DNA from: Kingdonia uniflora
Lineage: Eukaryota; Streptophyta; Magnoliopsida; Ranunculales; Circaeasteraceae
Reading direction: 5' to 3'
Length of the DNA stretch: 64,000 nucleotides
Assembly (NCBI GenBank): GCA_014058105.1
Contig: JACGCM010000715.1
Location: 1,550,001 to 1,614,000, forward strand
Position numbers and translations under genes: made by a program. The notes beneath the pieces are model-generated. The model was not told the DNA's origin. It did no database searches and worked only from the letters and a program-made list of their open reading frames with translations. How positions within the stretch are numbered: the stretch's first letter is position 1; each line of letters starts with the position of its first letter. Of this stretch, positions 24,051 to 35,499 are shown in pieces.

Positions 24051-24628
24051 TGTAATAGCCAAATTTCGTAAGCTCTAAATGATTAGGAATTAGCTATCAC
24101 ACCAATAAACCTGTAACAATACTCTAATGGAAAGTAAGAAATGGAAATAGGTGTTTTTAGCGCTGAAAACTTCTAAATAGGTGAAAAACCACGACCTCGT
24201 ATGGAAGATTTTTGTAAAAGTATCTTTATTGCGTAAAGCGGATATCTTTATTACAAGTGATCTCTAAATATATTAATGTTTTTAATCTCGTAAATAAGAA
24301 GTTTGTGTAATTTTTTTGGTCCCTTTTACTTCTGGAACTTTTCTTTTTTATAGGATTTTCCCATAGCTCTTTATCGTGCTAGAGCACGTTTTCTGAATAA
24401 TTTGGTTAGTGGTGGTGGACTGAATAACTAACGAGTTCGTGGGAGACAGGTGTCTTTGACTGGATAACGATTTCTGGGTTTAGCTTAATCTACATTCTCG
24501 AGTAGTTCGTGGGGCTGGTTGGAATGTTAGCTGGAGTGTTAAGTGTTAAAAATGCGTGAGCCTGAGATGGTGGTAAATCGAGCCTCGTGGGATTGATTTT
24601 GAGTGAGATCGAGGGATAAGTCCCTACA
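24051..24628 (-). repeat. 3' LTR of Tat element 3
   Basis: 578 bases, tgtaatagcc to tccctaca. The TATA region (about 24345-24355) is weaker than in the other LTRs (ttttttatagg). The minus strand just inside reads GCGAAGGGGTGAT, the polypurine tract. Confidence 0.94.
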
Positions 24629-24862
24629 ATCACCCCTTCGCAACCGAAGTCACGAGTGGCTTTGGTTGAGAAAGAATTTGTTAAAAGTTTAAAATTCAAA
24701 ATGGAGTAATGATGGCGTTTGATTGGATGGATGATATTGGGAAGTGATGGGTATTAAATGATGATGCGGATGTGGATGTATGTGACGGTTACGTTTGAAT
24801 AGTCACATCTGTAATGAATGATGGCGCTTGGAAAAACATACCTGCACAATAAATGTTGGGTT

Positions 24863-24872
24863 TATATAAATA
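24863..24872 (+). promoter_or_regulatory. TATA box before ORFa, element 3
   Basis: tatataaata lies 62 bases before the ORFa ATG. That spacing would allow a transcript start about 30 bases before the ATG. It is the best of the three ORFa boxes and suggests a plus-strand promoter inside the element. Confidence 0.52.
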
Positions 24873-24924
24873 GCACTTGTAGCAAATCTTTAAAGTAGTT
24901 CCTGCTTGCATAACTTTTTCTGAG

Positions 24925-25227
24925 ATGGTGAAAACTCGGAGGATGGTTCTTGAAGAGAGGATTGCGCATGAAATAAGAAGGTTGAAGTTGAAATACTTTG
25001 GTGAGCATTCCTTGCAAATGTCGATACCCACTCCTATTCCTCCGACGTACCAAGGCTTGTCGGAAGAGGAAGCGGTTGAAGCTATGAAAGATTTCTACTA
25101 TAAGTGAAGATTTCATGTCTTCGTCTTGACAGGCGAGAAACGATGGGCCTGTCTCTGCACTCTTGTGGAAGACAGGGTTAGAGCTTCATATGCAGGGATA
25201 GGTGTATCTGCGGGGCAGATATGCTGA
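24925..25227 (+). pseudogene. Tat antisense-side ORFa, element 3
   Basis: 101 codons with a single stop. The first 60 residues are open (MVKTRRMVLEERIAHEI at the start, PIPPTYQGLSEEE in the middle, DFYYK at 25104). A TGA at 25105-25107 stands where element 1 has TGG. The same frame then runs on through RWACL and EDRVRASYAG to GQIC and a TGA at 25225. Highly charged N-terminus and no known domain. It is the first gene after the plus-strand TATA box. Confidence 0.55.
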
Positions 25228-26055
25228 TTTCTTGTGTCACCATGAATTTTAAGGTTGGGCCCTCTTCATCTCTACTTATATGTGAGGCGGTGATGGCAGT
25301 GGAGGAGGAGGATTAGAAGTAGGAGTCTGCTGATGCATTTCTATCGTGTTTTGGCGCTCAGAAGACCTTCATCTTACGTTGTGGGGTCCAGCATTGAGTT
25401 CACTGCTTGCATAGTTTCTATTTGAAGTTTGACCGGACTTTGACCAAACTCATGTAAGGGAAATTTTTTGTTGTGCCTAATGTCTTCTTTGCATCTGGGT
25501 GAAAAATCACTAAATCAAGAAGAACTGGAAGACATGATGCCTCGGCGTGCCTGAATAAACTGTGACTTTTATCAAACAGGGAAAACTTGTTATCTATAAA
25601 TCGTATGTAATGTTTTTGACATGAATAAAAGTTAATATTCAATTTTCAGAATCAAACTGAATTGTGTTGGGTATTGGGGTGAATAACTGCTTATAAGTAA
25701 TAAAACAATCTTGTAATGCTGCTTGAACTGAGGTGAACACATGCTAACAATGTCCTTTTGATGTAAAAATGATTTATGTTTTTAACAGGTGTGGGAGGTA
25801 AATTATAGAAAATATGTAATCGTAGAAATTTGAGCTGCTATAGGTTGAAAGAGATACAACTCGTGGTAGCGTAAGGTTGATTATAGTAACTAATGTGTGT
25901 ACTGGTGAGGGGATAAGTTCAAATAATTTACTTTAATATTTTAGGTTTTCCTGTTACGAGATATAAGGTAAAAAATTACGTATTTGTGGGGAAAGTGTGT
26001 GAGAAACGTAGAAATATGGGTAGGATGATCTGTAAAAAATAGGGGATAGATTAGG

Positions 26056-26349
26056 ATGGTACGGACTTAATCTCAGAGGATTTATTATGCCGTGGAAGGA
26101 TGATTAGCTATAAAAATTGCTGAAGTACGTGAGAGGATCTTTAGTTCATTTGTTTATGATGTTGAGCTACCGGTAAGGGAATGTGAACTCGAAGGTTTAG
26201 ATGTAAGGAGTAGAGAACTGGAGTATGCTCGTTATTTTTATGAGGTGTGCTTCCGTGAATTGATTAGGGATGCGGTCGAACGAGAAAGGTTGGTGGGTTT
26301 GATTGCTGAAGTTGAGATCAAATTTGAAGATTTGAGGACCGATGAATAA
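26056..26349 (+). pseudogene. Tat antisense-side ORFb, element 3
   Basis: Same 98-codon length as the open copy at 19360-19653, with no indels. Two stops occur in the first 20 codons (TAA at the fifth codon and TAG at about the sixteenth). From there to the end the frame is open with AEVRERIF, ELEYARYFYEV and DLRTDE kept. Confidence 0.52.
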
Positions 26350-26672
26350 TGTGACGGGATGACATCGTTCAGTTTACTAAGGCTGCGATAGATGTTGTTT
26401 AAAGCGTTGCTCATAAATAAAACATTTGTTTTGAAAGTTACATAAATGATGTAAGTCAATCGTATCCTTTATAGGTGTGAATCTATTTTGAGACTGTTTT
26501 AGCAAATAATTTAAATAATTTTAAAATTTTGCACAGTTTAGAAAATAACGTCAATTACAATAAGTATGATAAACAAGGACAGAGAAACAATAATATGAAA
26601 ATGCATAAGCTTCTGGGCTTATTTTGTATACAAAAGGAAATAGGACTCTGACATCGTACAGAGTGAGTCATC

Positions 26673-27104
26673 ATGAGTGTGGGAAGGTCAGGAAAAGATA
26701 AGGAAATAGGGAGAAAAAAAATGTTAAAAAATGAGGGGAGTTGTAATGATGGAAATGTGGTTTTATTAAAAAGGCATAAGGTATCTGACATGGAGAGTGG
26801 AAAGGACACCTCAGTTCTGAAATCAGGCACGGTTCGTGCGAGGAGCAATAAATGCCAGCCGCTTGAGAGAGAAAGGATAAATAGTGTTTTTTCATCTCCA
26901 ATCAAACATTTTTTAACTTCTAAAATTTTTGAGAGCACTCAGAGAGAGAGACGAAAGATCAGGGGATTTGATAAAGAGTTATCCGAAGATGATCGACGGC
27001 TGAAGAAGGCAAAAGATTCTGGATCTCGTAGGTGGCTATACAGTAGCATTGTGAGGGAAAGGCTTGATGCTACTGCCGATTCTCATTCGGATACTGGAGG
27101 TTAG
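26673..27104 (+). CDS. Tat antisense-side ORFc, element 3 (open)
   Basis: An unbroken frame of 143 residues starting MSVGRSGKDKEIG and ending SHSDTGG. It is rich in Lys, Arg and Ser, with short basic clusters (QRERRKIRG, RRLKKAKD) that could act as nuclear localisation signals. No known domain. Related, broken copies are at 4368 and 19976. The stop is made by GGAGGTTAG, which also looks like a 5' splice site (G|GTTAGT), so the real protein may continue in the aORF downstream, but I could not make the frames agree. Function unknown. Confidence 0.5.
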   Translation: MSVGRSGKDKEIGRKKMLKNEGSCNDGNVVLLKRHKVSDMESGKDTSVLKSGTVRARSNKCQPLERERINSVFSSPIKHFLTSKIFESTQRERRKIRGFDKELSEDDRRLKKAKDSGSRRWLYSSIVRERLDATADSHSDTGG

Positions 27105-27194
27105 TAGAGATGTATGCAATATATGTTGGCGTATATATATATGTTAAAAGATATATGTTATATGTAAACAACTGATCAGAGATATATGTTGAAC

Positions 27195-27220
<26 letters not shown>
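27195..27220. repeat. (AT)n microsatellite
   Basis: About 26 bases of alternating AT, between ORFc and the aORF. Element 2 has a shorter AT run at the matching place (20484-20498). Confidence 0.9.
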
Positions 27221-27225
<5 letters not shown>

Positions 27226-27261
27226 GATGGAAAAATGATAAATACCTTAACCTGTATGAAG

Positions 27262-30200
27262 GTTGAGCGTGAGAGGCATCTGTGTAGGGTCAAAGACGTG
27301 CTTGTAGGAATTGTTTTTAAAATGGGTTAGTTTGTTTGTTAATGAGGTATCAACCTCTGGTCAGACGAATGAGTCTGATAATGAGGGGGAAGTAGGATTG
27401 GAACAATTTTTGGGTTTTCCTGGCCAGTTGATATCATATCCTCCTGGTTCTGATGCCTTTAGAGAGTTTTGTAAAGCCAAGGCGGCTGTAGGAGGGAAGT
27501 GGGGCAATTGTGTAGAGTTTGCCAGTAGGTAGTTTAGGGGTTGTACGGTGGCGGTGGGGGGAAGAGTATTTTACCTGCTAGCTGATTTGGAAGTGGAAAA
27601 ATGAGATAGAGGTATAGATTAATCGATCTCGTTAGAATATTTTGATGGGGATGTCCAGAGTGACCTCTCAGAGAGTTTTTTGTGCTACCTATCTCAATTA
27701 GAGTATGGGTTGAGCCTTCCCCTCACCAATTTGACAAAGGGGATTATGAATATAATTGGGGCATGTCATGTTTAAATAAACGGGAATATGTGGGAGGTAA
27801 TAACCGTATGTGGCCATCTGAATGAAAAATGGGAGAAGGAGAGAAAAATGAGGAGGATAACCCCTGAGGACGTTTTGCAGTTTTATGGGGTGAAGAATTA
27901 TAAGGCCAGTGGGGGGTCATATTTATGTGCGAGCATAAGTAAGTATAGAAACCTGGAATGGCAACATCATATGGGTGAAGGGTAATTGTCTTCAAAGAGA
28001 TGATGAAGAACCATTGGACCATCAGTTTAGAACTGTAAAGAAAAGTAAGTATAGAAATGCATAGATAGAATTATTGTTACGTTTCACTGAAAACTTTAGT
28101 TGATAGTAAAAATATTGTTATTGTAAGTGTAAAGTCTAAAGTGGAGAGGAAGGAATCTCTCTTGGACGAAGTTGCAGAGGAGGAGACTGAACTCGAACTT
28201 GAATTGGAGGGACTCAGCCTGAGTTGAAAGAAGAGGGTTGATCGTAGGTCGAAAAAGGTTTGAAAAGCTCAGTCAAATATGTCGATGGCGGGTATTAATT
28301 AAGGGAAAAGGCAAGTAAGTGGTGAGGATGCTCAAACTAATTTTTCCAAGACTCCTGGAATTGGCAGTTCGGCTCAGCAGAATCCTGTTAAGTTGAGCAA
28401 AATAGTTCTAAAATATCTGAAGAAACGGATGCTAAAGGCTCTGCGGCCTCTGGTACCACTGGAAGTGGTGAGGTCGCAAAAGATAAGAGGAGGAGGGTCA
28501 AGCCCTCGGGGGAGTCAGGATAAAAGGTCGCCAAGGGGCAATCTGCTACGATAGGCTACCTCAAAGAGGTCTTGAAAAGGGCTAGGTTGGCAGTTCTCCA
28601 TGGAGAGGAAGACATAAACAAGATGGTATGTTTATATTTTCAGAAAGAACTGCTTAATACGTTTCGAGCTAATCGCTGAGATCGATGTAATTTTTACAGG
28701 TTGGTCGTCTTGTTAAGGGTATTTGGCTCGGTATTGAGAAAGAAAAAAATGAGCTGAAGAAGGTGAATATCGAGCTGGAAAAAGAATTAGCTCGATCAAG
28801 GACTGACGCTTTGATGGAAGTTAGGCAGCTGAAGGCTTCTCATGTCGTAGCGATTGGTCAGCTGCAGGTGGAGACAAAGGCCAATCTTGATGATATGGTT
28901 GAGGAGCACGACAAACTAGGGCATCATTTGATACTGAAAGACTATTCTGATAAGGAGGTGGATGTCATTAAGGCGGACCCCTATGCTGAGGAGAAAGATG
29001 AGGAGGAAGCAGAAGCAGTAGGGATCTTAGACGGTCTGGATGATATTTCTCGCTAGACGGTGCTCGAGAATTAAGGGGACGACGTCGAGCTCCCAGAAGG
29101 TGGTAGTGAGAAGGTAGGGTAGAAACGTGTCTTTGTATAAATATTTGTAAGTTGTTTGAACTGTGTGTGTAGAAGAAACTTCTGTAGATTGACTTTATTT
29201 TATAAACCTTTTGTAGGCACTTAGAGAGATGAGTCTCAGAATAAAAGATCTAGAGTCTGGACTTGCCAGGGAAAGAGAGACCTCTAAAGCCTTCCTTTCT
29301 ACACAAATGGAGCTACAGGTTAGATCAGAATAGGTCTTTCGACCTGTATGTTATTCCAACGCTAAGTTATTAAGAAAATAGGATATAGATGCATGGTAAA
29401 AATCCAACGCTATTAATATAGAGTCACATATCGAAAGTATGTACCTTGTACGCCGAAAGAAAACTCGAGAAGTGTTCATCTGAGAATGAACTCCAAACAT
29501 TTTGTCTAAAAGTATTTGGACTGCAGATGCTTAGAATTCATTTAGTCTCTTTAGAAATGTAGTATGTATATATTCAAAGGCTTTCCTGAATTAAACTGTA
29601 CTAAAAATTGTTATATGTCCCAGGTTGAATTAGACTTATCTCGCTCACGTGAGGATGACGTACTCATGTGTAATCGGGACTTTTCAGAGCAGTTCGATAG
29701 GATGAAAGAGGCGAATGAGAATAAGGAAGATCAATATGTAAAAGCGCATTTTTAACTTGTGGAGGTGACCCAAGCCATTTTTGACTTGACTCTTCAAGTC
29801 AAAGTGAAAGATGTCGAGATTATTAAGGGATTAAAAGAGCTAGCGGAGGTAACATAATGCGCCGAGAAGCTTCAAAGTCGAGTTGACGCGTTGGTTGTGA
29901 AGGGTAAGTAGGCCGACACGGCTCAATACCGTGTTCAGGCGTTGGAACAATCGGATGAACGATTTTGATCTAATCTCCAGAGATATAAGAATGTGCTGCA
30001 GCGAGTGAAACAAAAATTGGTCGAAAAAAATGGCGAGCTGAGGGTAGCTCAAGAAAATCTATCAGCTTCGGAAGCCGAAGCTGAACATTTGCAAATAGCC
30101 CTACCCACCAAGGATATGGAATTCTGGGAAATGCAATGAAGGTGTAACGATTTAAACAAGTGGGTTGAAGGACTCAAGGCCGAACTGGCGCAGGCCATTG

Positions 30201-31005
30201 CGTGTACCAAGAAAGCCGAGGCTAGAGAACGTTCAGGGGGAAGTAGAACTGAGGTTAAGACTCCTTCAGTTCGAGGGGACGTAGCTAGTCTCTCAGGTAG
30301 AAGTATAGAGCTAGAGAGTGACGTATCTCATATTTAGGGTCATGTTCAGAAGGGAAATACGAACTTGAGGGAATTCCAGAGGAAGATGGATGTTGCTCTT
30401 TTCAGGGAAAAATTCTGGAAGGGGAAATCAAAGCAAAGGAATCGTTTATAAAGAGGAAAGAAGAATTATTGAAAGATATTCCGGCTAGGGAAGAGTTGAA
30501 CGTAGAAATTCGGAGACTTCGTGCTTGGGAAGTAGACTTAGAAGCCATGTACCTTGTTGAATCAGCCAAGTATAGAAAAAAGTTGAAGGAGAATGCAATC
30601 TATCATGCTATGGTCGATGTGGAAATGATTAAACAGAAGAATGAGTATGCCAAGTTAGAGTTACGCCTCGTGAAGGTGAGAGCAAAATTTGTAGTAATGG
30701 TCATACATGATGTATCTTGCTTTGACCTACTAAAGGCGATTATTGCATACTTTGTAGAAAAAGTAAAAAGACTTGAGTTAGAACGAGATACCTTGTTCAA
30801 AACACTATCGGATAAGGGATGCATTTATGGAGCTAAGATAGATTGAGGGAACTATCTGGGCATCATGGAGACCCAACTGGGCCTTCGAACTGCTGAACTG
30901 ATAGAATCGGGCAGATCTGCTGTAATCCGCAAACTGAAAGTTTGACCTCTTGATGTAGGGAGAAGCACTGCTGACTCTCCATAAGCAGAAAATAAACCCT
31001 TGTAA
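27262..31005 (+). pseudogene. Tat antisense long ORF (aORF), element 3
   Basis: The N-terminal gypsy-type domain is nearly complete here: ISYPPGSDAFREFCKAK, ISLEYFDGDVQSDLSE, YGLSLPLTNLTKG, INGNMWEVITVCGHL, ITPEDVLQFYGV (27440-27900). Introns by comparison: 28045-28126 (acceptor mutated from cag to taa), 28626-28699 (gtatgt...acag, phase 0), 29114-29216 (gtaggg...tgtag) and 29319-29623 (gttaga...ccag, phase 0). The exon at 28700-29056 is open and strongly coiled-coil (ELEKELARSR). The last exon is 29624-31005 with several stops. The C-terminus VRAKFVVMVIHDVSCFDLLKAIIAYFVE resembles that of element 2 and may be a short globular end. Confidence 0.65.
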
Positions 31006-31019
31006 TATGAATTTGACCT

Positions 31020-31915
31020 GAAAATAAATAGTATCTATCGCAGACACATTCAAATAGATGAAAGCTAGTATTACCATTGCCTTATCTTGTGGCTGGTAGG
31101 GTCTTTGATATAAAACAAATTTTTTACATTCGTTTCAATCGCAGAAATGGGTTGAGTTAAACCAAGTTGAAACTTGATTTAAACTATAAAAATGATGCAG
31201 ACATATTGAAAGAGATGAAAGCTAGTATGACATTTGCCTTATCTTATGTCTGGTAGAGTCTTTGATATGAAACAAGTTTCTACACTTGCTACAATCACAG
31301 AGATTTAGTAGAGTCAGCCAAACTAAGTGATATCCTTGATCTAGCCGGTACAAATGATTCAAACAAGTTGAAAAAGATGAGGACTATTATTACCTTTGCC
31401 TTATCTCTTGTTTGGTAGAGTCTTTGATATGAAACAAGTTTCAACACTTGCTATAATTACAGAGATTTAGTAGAGTCAGCTTAACCAAGTGATATCCTTG
31501 ATCCAGCCGGTATAAATGATCCAAACAAGTTGAAAAAGATGAATACTAGTACTACCTTTGCCTTATCTCTTGTTTGGTAGAATCTTTGATATGAAATAAG
31601 TTTCTACACTTGCTACAATTACAGAGATTTAGTAGAGTCAGCCAAACCAAGTGATATCCTTGATCCAACCAGAATAAAAGATCCAAACAAGTTGAAAAAG
31701 ATGAAGACTAGTATTAACTTTGCCTTATATCTTGTTTGGTAGAGTATTTTATATGAAACAAGTTTCTACACTTGTTGCAATCGCAGAGATTTAGTAGAGT
31801 CAGCCAAACCAAGTGATATTCTTGATTTAGCCAGTATAAATAATCCAAACAAGTTGAAAATAATGAAGACTAGTATTACCTTTGCCTTATCTCTTGTTTG
31901 GTAGAGATATTGTAG
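31020..31915. repeat. 162-bp tandem repeats, element 3
   Basis: A unit starting gatgaagactagtattacc recurs at 31376, 31538, 31700 and 31862, each 162 bases apart. One or two more diverged units precede them from about 31050. Each contains caagttgaaaaagatgaa, gtttggtagagtctttgat and agtagagtcagccaaacc. Copies differ by only a few per cent, so the array has expanded more recently than the one in element 1. Confidence 0.88.
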
Positions 31916-32149
31916 AAGATGTCAAATCAAGTGATATCCTTGATCTAACATGGATAAGATCGATTGTAAGCTAGTATTATCTATGCTTTAATCTATAGAG
32001 TTTGGTCAAATGTTCGTGAAGAAAATGATATTGTTCAAAAAAACTTTCTTTGATAAGTTCATAATTTACATTAGATGGATATGAGAATCTAACTTTTGGA
32101 ATTGAAAGACAAAAAGTGAACAATGGAAATGGAGTAGTAAGACACCTAT

Positions 32150-33299
32150 CAATAGTGCCATTTCAGTCGCCTAGTGTTCCTACGATTTAAAATGGGGACT
32201 CCCTCTTCTGTCATGAGATAGTATGATCCCAGGCCTGAGAGACCTGTGATAATGAATGGAGCCTCTTAATTGTCGGCTAAATTTCCATCGTGAGGCTCTT
32301 TGCGATGTTGAGGAATTTCTCTGAGGACGAGATCTTTGATTTGGAAAGTACAGCTCCTGACTCGGTTACTATACGATTTGGCAAGCATATGATGATATTA
32401 ACCTAGGTTAGCGATGACACGTTCCCTAGTCTTATCTATCATATTGAGGTTGCAAGCCAATTCAAACTTATTTTCTACGTCAGTCAGCTCGTGATCACGA
32501 ACTGGATGACGATATTAAGAAGGAATGATAGCCTCAGTACCATTAGCAAGGAGGAATGGGGTACACCCAGTAGATTGTCGGGGAGCGGTTCAATACGCCC
32601 CCAGGGCGCAAGGTAGTTCGCGAACACAATTTCCTTTTGCTGTGAGTGAAGCCATTTTTTGAGTCCATCGACGATAGTTTTGTTGGTGATTTCAGCTTGG
32701 CCATTGCTTTGAGGGTAGTATGGATTTGATGGTGAGTGGATGATATTGTGGTGGTTTAGGAAGGTTACGACCTTATCTCCCATAAATTGGGTCCCGTTAT
32801 CGATGCGAATTAGGTGGGGGTACCCAAACTGAGTGATTATGTGGTTTCAGATAAAAAAGGTGACCTCTTCTTCTCTGGTTCGACATAGTGGAATTATTTA
32901 TACGCATTTTATAAAGTAATCGGTAGCTACGAGTAGGTGATGGCGATTACCTAGAGAGTTAGGGAATTTGCTGACGAGGTCTAGTACCCATCTTTTGAAT
33001 CGCCAGAAAACCTTGCTTTCATGGAGTTCGAACGCAAAGGCGCGTATCATATGTCCATGTCACTGGCAGGTGTCGCACCTACGAGAATACTCTTATGTTT
33101 ACTTGCGCATGCCAGGCCAGAATACTCCTTGAGTGATAGCTCTATTCGCTAATAATCTACCTGCGTCATGGGAGCCATAAGTTCCTTCTTGTAATTCGTG
33201 GAGCAGTTCATCTATTTTTGACTTGGAGAGGCACTTGAGGTAAGGCCCTATAACGGAAAGGCATTAAAGCATACCGTTTTGAGTAATGTAACACTTCAA
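32150..33299 (-). pseudogene. Integrase region, Tat element 3
   Basis: Minus-strand reading shows SNPYYPQSNGQAEITNKTI (about 32690-32740, third acidic residue) after VVTFLNHHNIIHSP, and before that the region of the first two Asp residues (about 32800-33010). The C-terminal GPFII-type block is near 32230-32290. Frameshifts break it near 32630 and elsewhere. Confidence 0.82.
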
Positions 33300-33989
33300 G
33301 TTGTTGATCAGCTGTCAGCGGTCTTTTGGATCCGCTGGGAGTTGTCCATTGTAATTATTATCAACACCAAGATAGGCTAAGAAAGGCTTTTGCCAATTGT
33401 CGTCTCCCCCTTTATCGCCCCCAGTGAAGATTGCGCATACAGATATGCGATCAATGCTGGGGGTTAAAATTATTTTGATCTGGAGATATCGAGCTTCTAT
33501 ACCCAAGTCCCCGGTTAAGGAATCGGCGTGTCTATTTCCACCTCGAGGAAGATATTCGAGAGTTGCTTTCGCGAACTTATTCATCTTATCTACAGCGAGG
33601 GCTACGTATTCGATCATCTTCCGGTTCTTCTCGTATTGCTCAGAATAATGATGAACGATGAGTAATGATTCTAAGTAAACGGAGAGTTCGGGGAAGTCGA
33701 GCTCAAGTGCGAGGTGGAGTCCGTGAATGAGAGCTTCATACTCGGTGACATTATTTGAGGCCTCAAAAACAAGCAGATTGATTTCACAATTCTGTCATTA
33801 GAAGGGGAAATCAAAATGAACCTAATTCCTGACCCTGCGGGTCCTGCTGATCCATCTGTGAGAAGCCTCCACCCTGACATAGTGATCCAGTCAGCTCACT
33901 CGTCAAATGGCTTGGGGGTTGGATTATCTGATGTATCTTCGGTAAGGTCCGGGTCGTACTTCTCCCACTCGGGATCCTCCACTGGAAAT
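33300..33989 (-). pseudogene. Second (archaeal-type) RNase H, Tat element 3
   Basis: WRLLTDGSAGPAGSGI (33835-33880) carries the first Asp. The Glu of the usual NNVTEYEALIHG block lies near 33730-33760 in another frame. The stretch MIEYVALAVDKMNKFAKATL to about 33550 is the end of the domain, and the linker to integrase with IFTGGDKGGDDNWQKPF follows. Confidence 0.78.
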
Positions 33990-35260
33990 CTTTGAGATAG
34001 TCGACAACTGCCTGACCTTTTTCAGAATGACATTGTTCGAACTTGATATCATGTTCTACCAAAATGACTGACCACTGTTGCATTCTTCTTGACTTTTCTC
34101 TTTTGGACCGAACTTCCCGAAGTGGGTAGTTCGTCATTACTTTGACAGAATGCGCTTGGAAGTAGTGCTTGAGTTTCTCCGAATTATAAACGAGGGTGAG
34201 AAAAAGTTTCTCAATCTTAGGGTACCTTGTTTCTACTAGTGTGAGTGTTTTGCTGATAAAGAAGACTGGTTTCTCTATTTTCCCTTCCAGGCAAATGAGA
34301 ACTGAGCTGAGAGAAGTATCTGTGACATCTAGGTAGATTATCAGTTCCTCATTACCTACTGGGGTGCTTATTATGGGAGACCTCCCCAAATTAATTTTGA
34401 GATCCTAAAATGCTGCTTCGTATTCTGATGTCCATGTGACTTCTGCAGTTGGCTGAACCTTTCCTCGTTTGGTATATCTGCGGAGTAATAGGAATGGCCA
34501 ATGGCTACGGTCTGAAGATTTAGAGACGAAACAGTTAATCGCGACAATCTTACCGGCAAATTTTTTAACGTCTTTTGCTGTCTTTGAAGAAGGCATGTCA
34601 AGGAGAGCCTGAATTTAATCTGGATCAACCTAAATCCCTTTCTTGCTGATGAGATGCCCTATAAAGTGGCCAGAATGGACCCCAAATTGATATTTATCAG
34701 GGTTGAGACGCATTCTGGAAGATCAAAGGATGTTAAATATTGTGTTGAGATCTGAGATGTGATTATCTGATAGTACACTTTTGTACAAGAGATCATCGAT
34801 GTAGACTTTAGCAATTTTCCCTAGGTGTGTTTTAAACATAGTAATCATCAATCGTTGATATGGGGAACCTACGTTCTTGAGCCCGAAGGGCATGACATTG
34901 TAACAATAAAGTCTACTTTCGGTGATGAACGTTGTCTTCTCTTGATCTTCTTTTAGAAATAGAATTTGATTATACCCAGAAGCAGTATCTATCATAGATA
35001 GGAGATCATGGCCTCCTGTGGAATCGAGGATCTGATGAATATTGGAAAGAGGGAAACTATCCTTTGGAGTATGTTTGTTCAGATCTGTGAAATCTATGCA
35101 AACTCGAACTTTTCCGTTCATCTTTGGGATAACGACAATGTTGGATATCCAGTCCGGATATTTGGCTTCACAAATGAATCCCACTTTGATCAATTTCTTG
35201 ATGTCGGTGTTAACTTCATCACAAAGATGAGGTAAAAGTTGTCACTATTTCTGTTTAACC
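33990..35260 (-). pseudogene. Reverse transcriptase with Ty3-type RNase H, Tat element 3
   Basis: The first 156 residues of the RT core are open (34723-35193): VCIDFTDLNKHTPKDSFPL, LLSMIDTASGYNQI, MPFGLKNVGSPYQRLM and VYIDDLLYKS, the catalytic YIDD box at about 34790-34806. Two frameshifted pieces follow, then RNase H with ELIIYLDVTDTSLSSVLI and KPVFFISKTL (34200-34350). Fairly well kept but not continuous. Confidence 0.88.
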
Positions 35261-35499
35261 GCCGTGGCGTTGATATTTATGGCTAAAGTTGTCACAAAGC
35301 TGGACCAACCCCGAGTATTTCTTTGAAAGACCATGGAAAAACGTCTCGATTGAGTTGCAAGAACTGAATAAGAGCATCTTTTTCGTATTAAACTAGCTTG
35401 GCTCCGATGAACGTACCTGTGCTAGGTCCATCAATGTTGATATATTCTATGGGCTCCTCTGTAGGTGGTTAATCGTTGAGGTGATCAATTTTCTGTAAT

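Noticed and set aside
31376..31915. Regularly spaced repeats that might suggest a CRISPR-like array
   Set aside because: The whole 162-base unit is repeated head to tail without unique spacers, and the setting is a plant retrotransposon.
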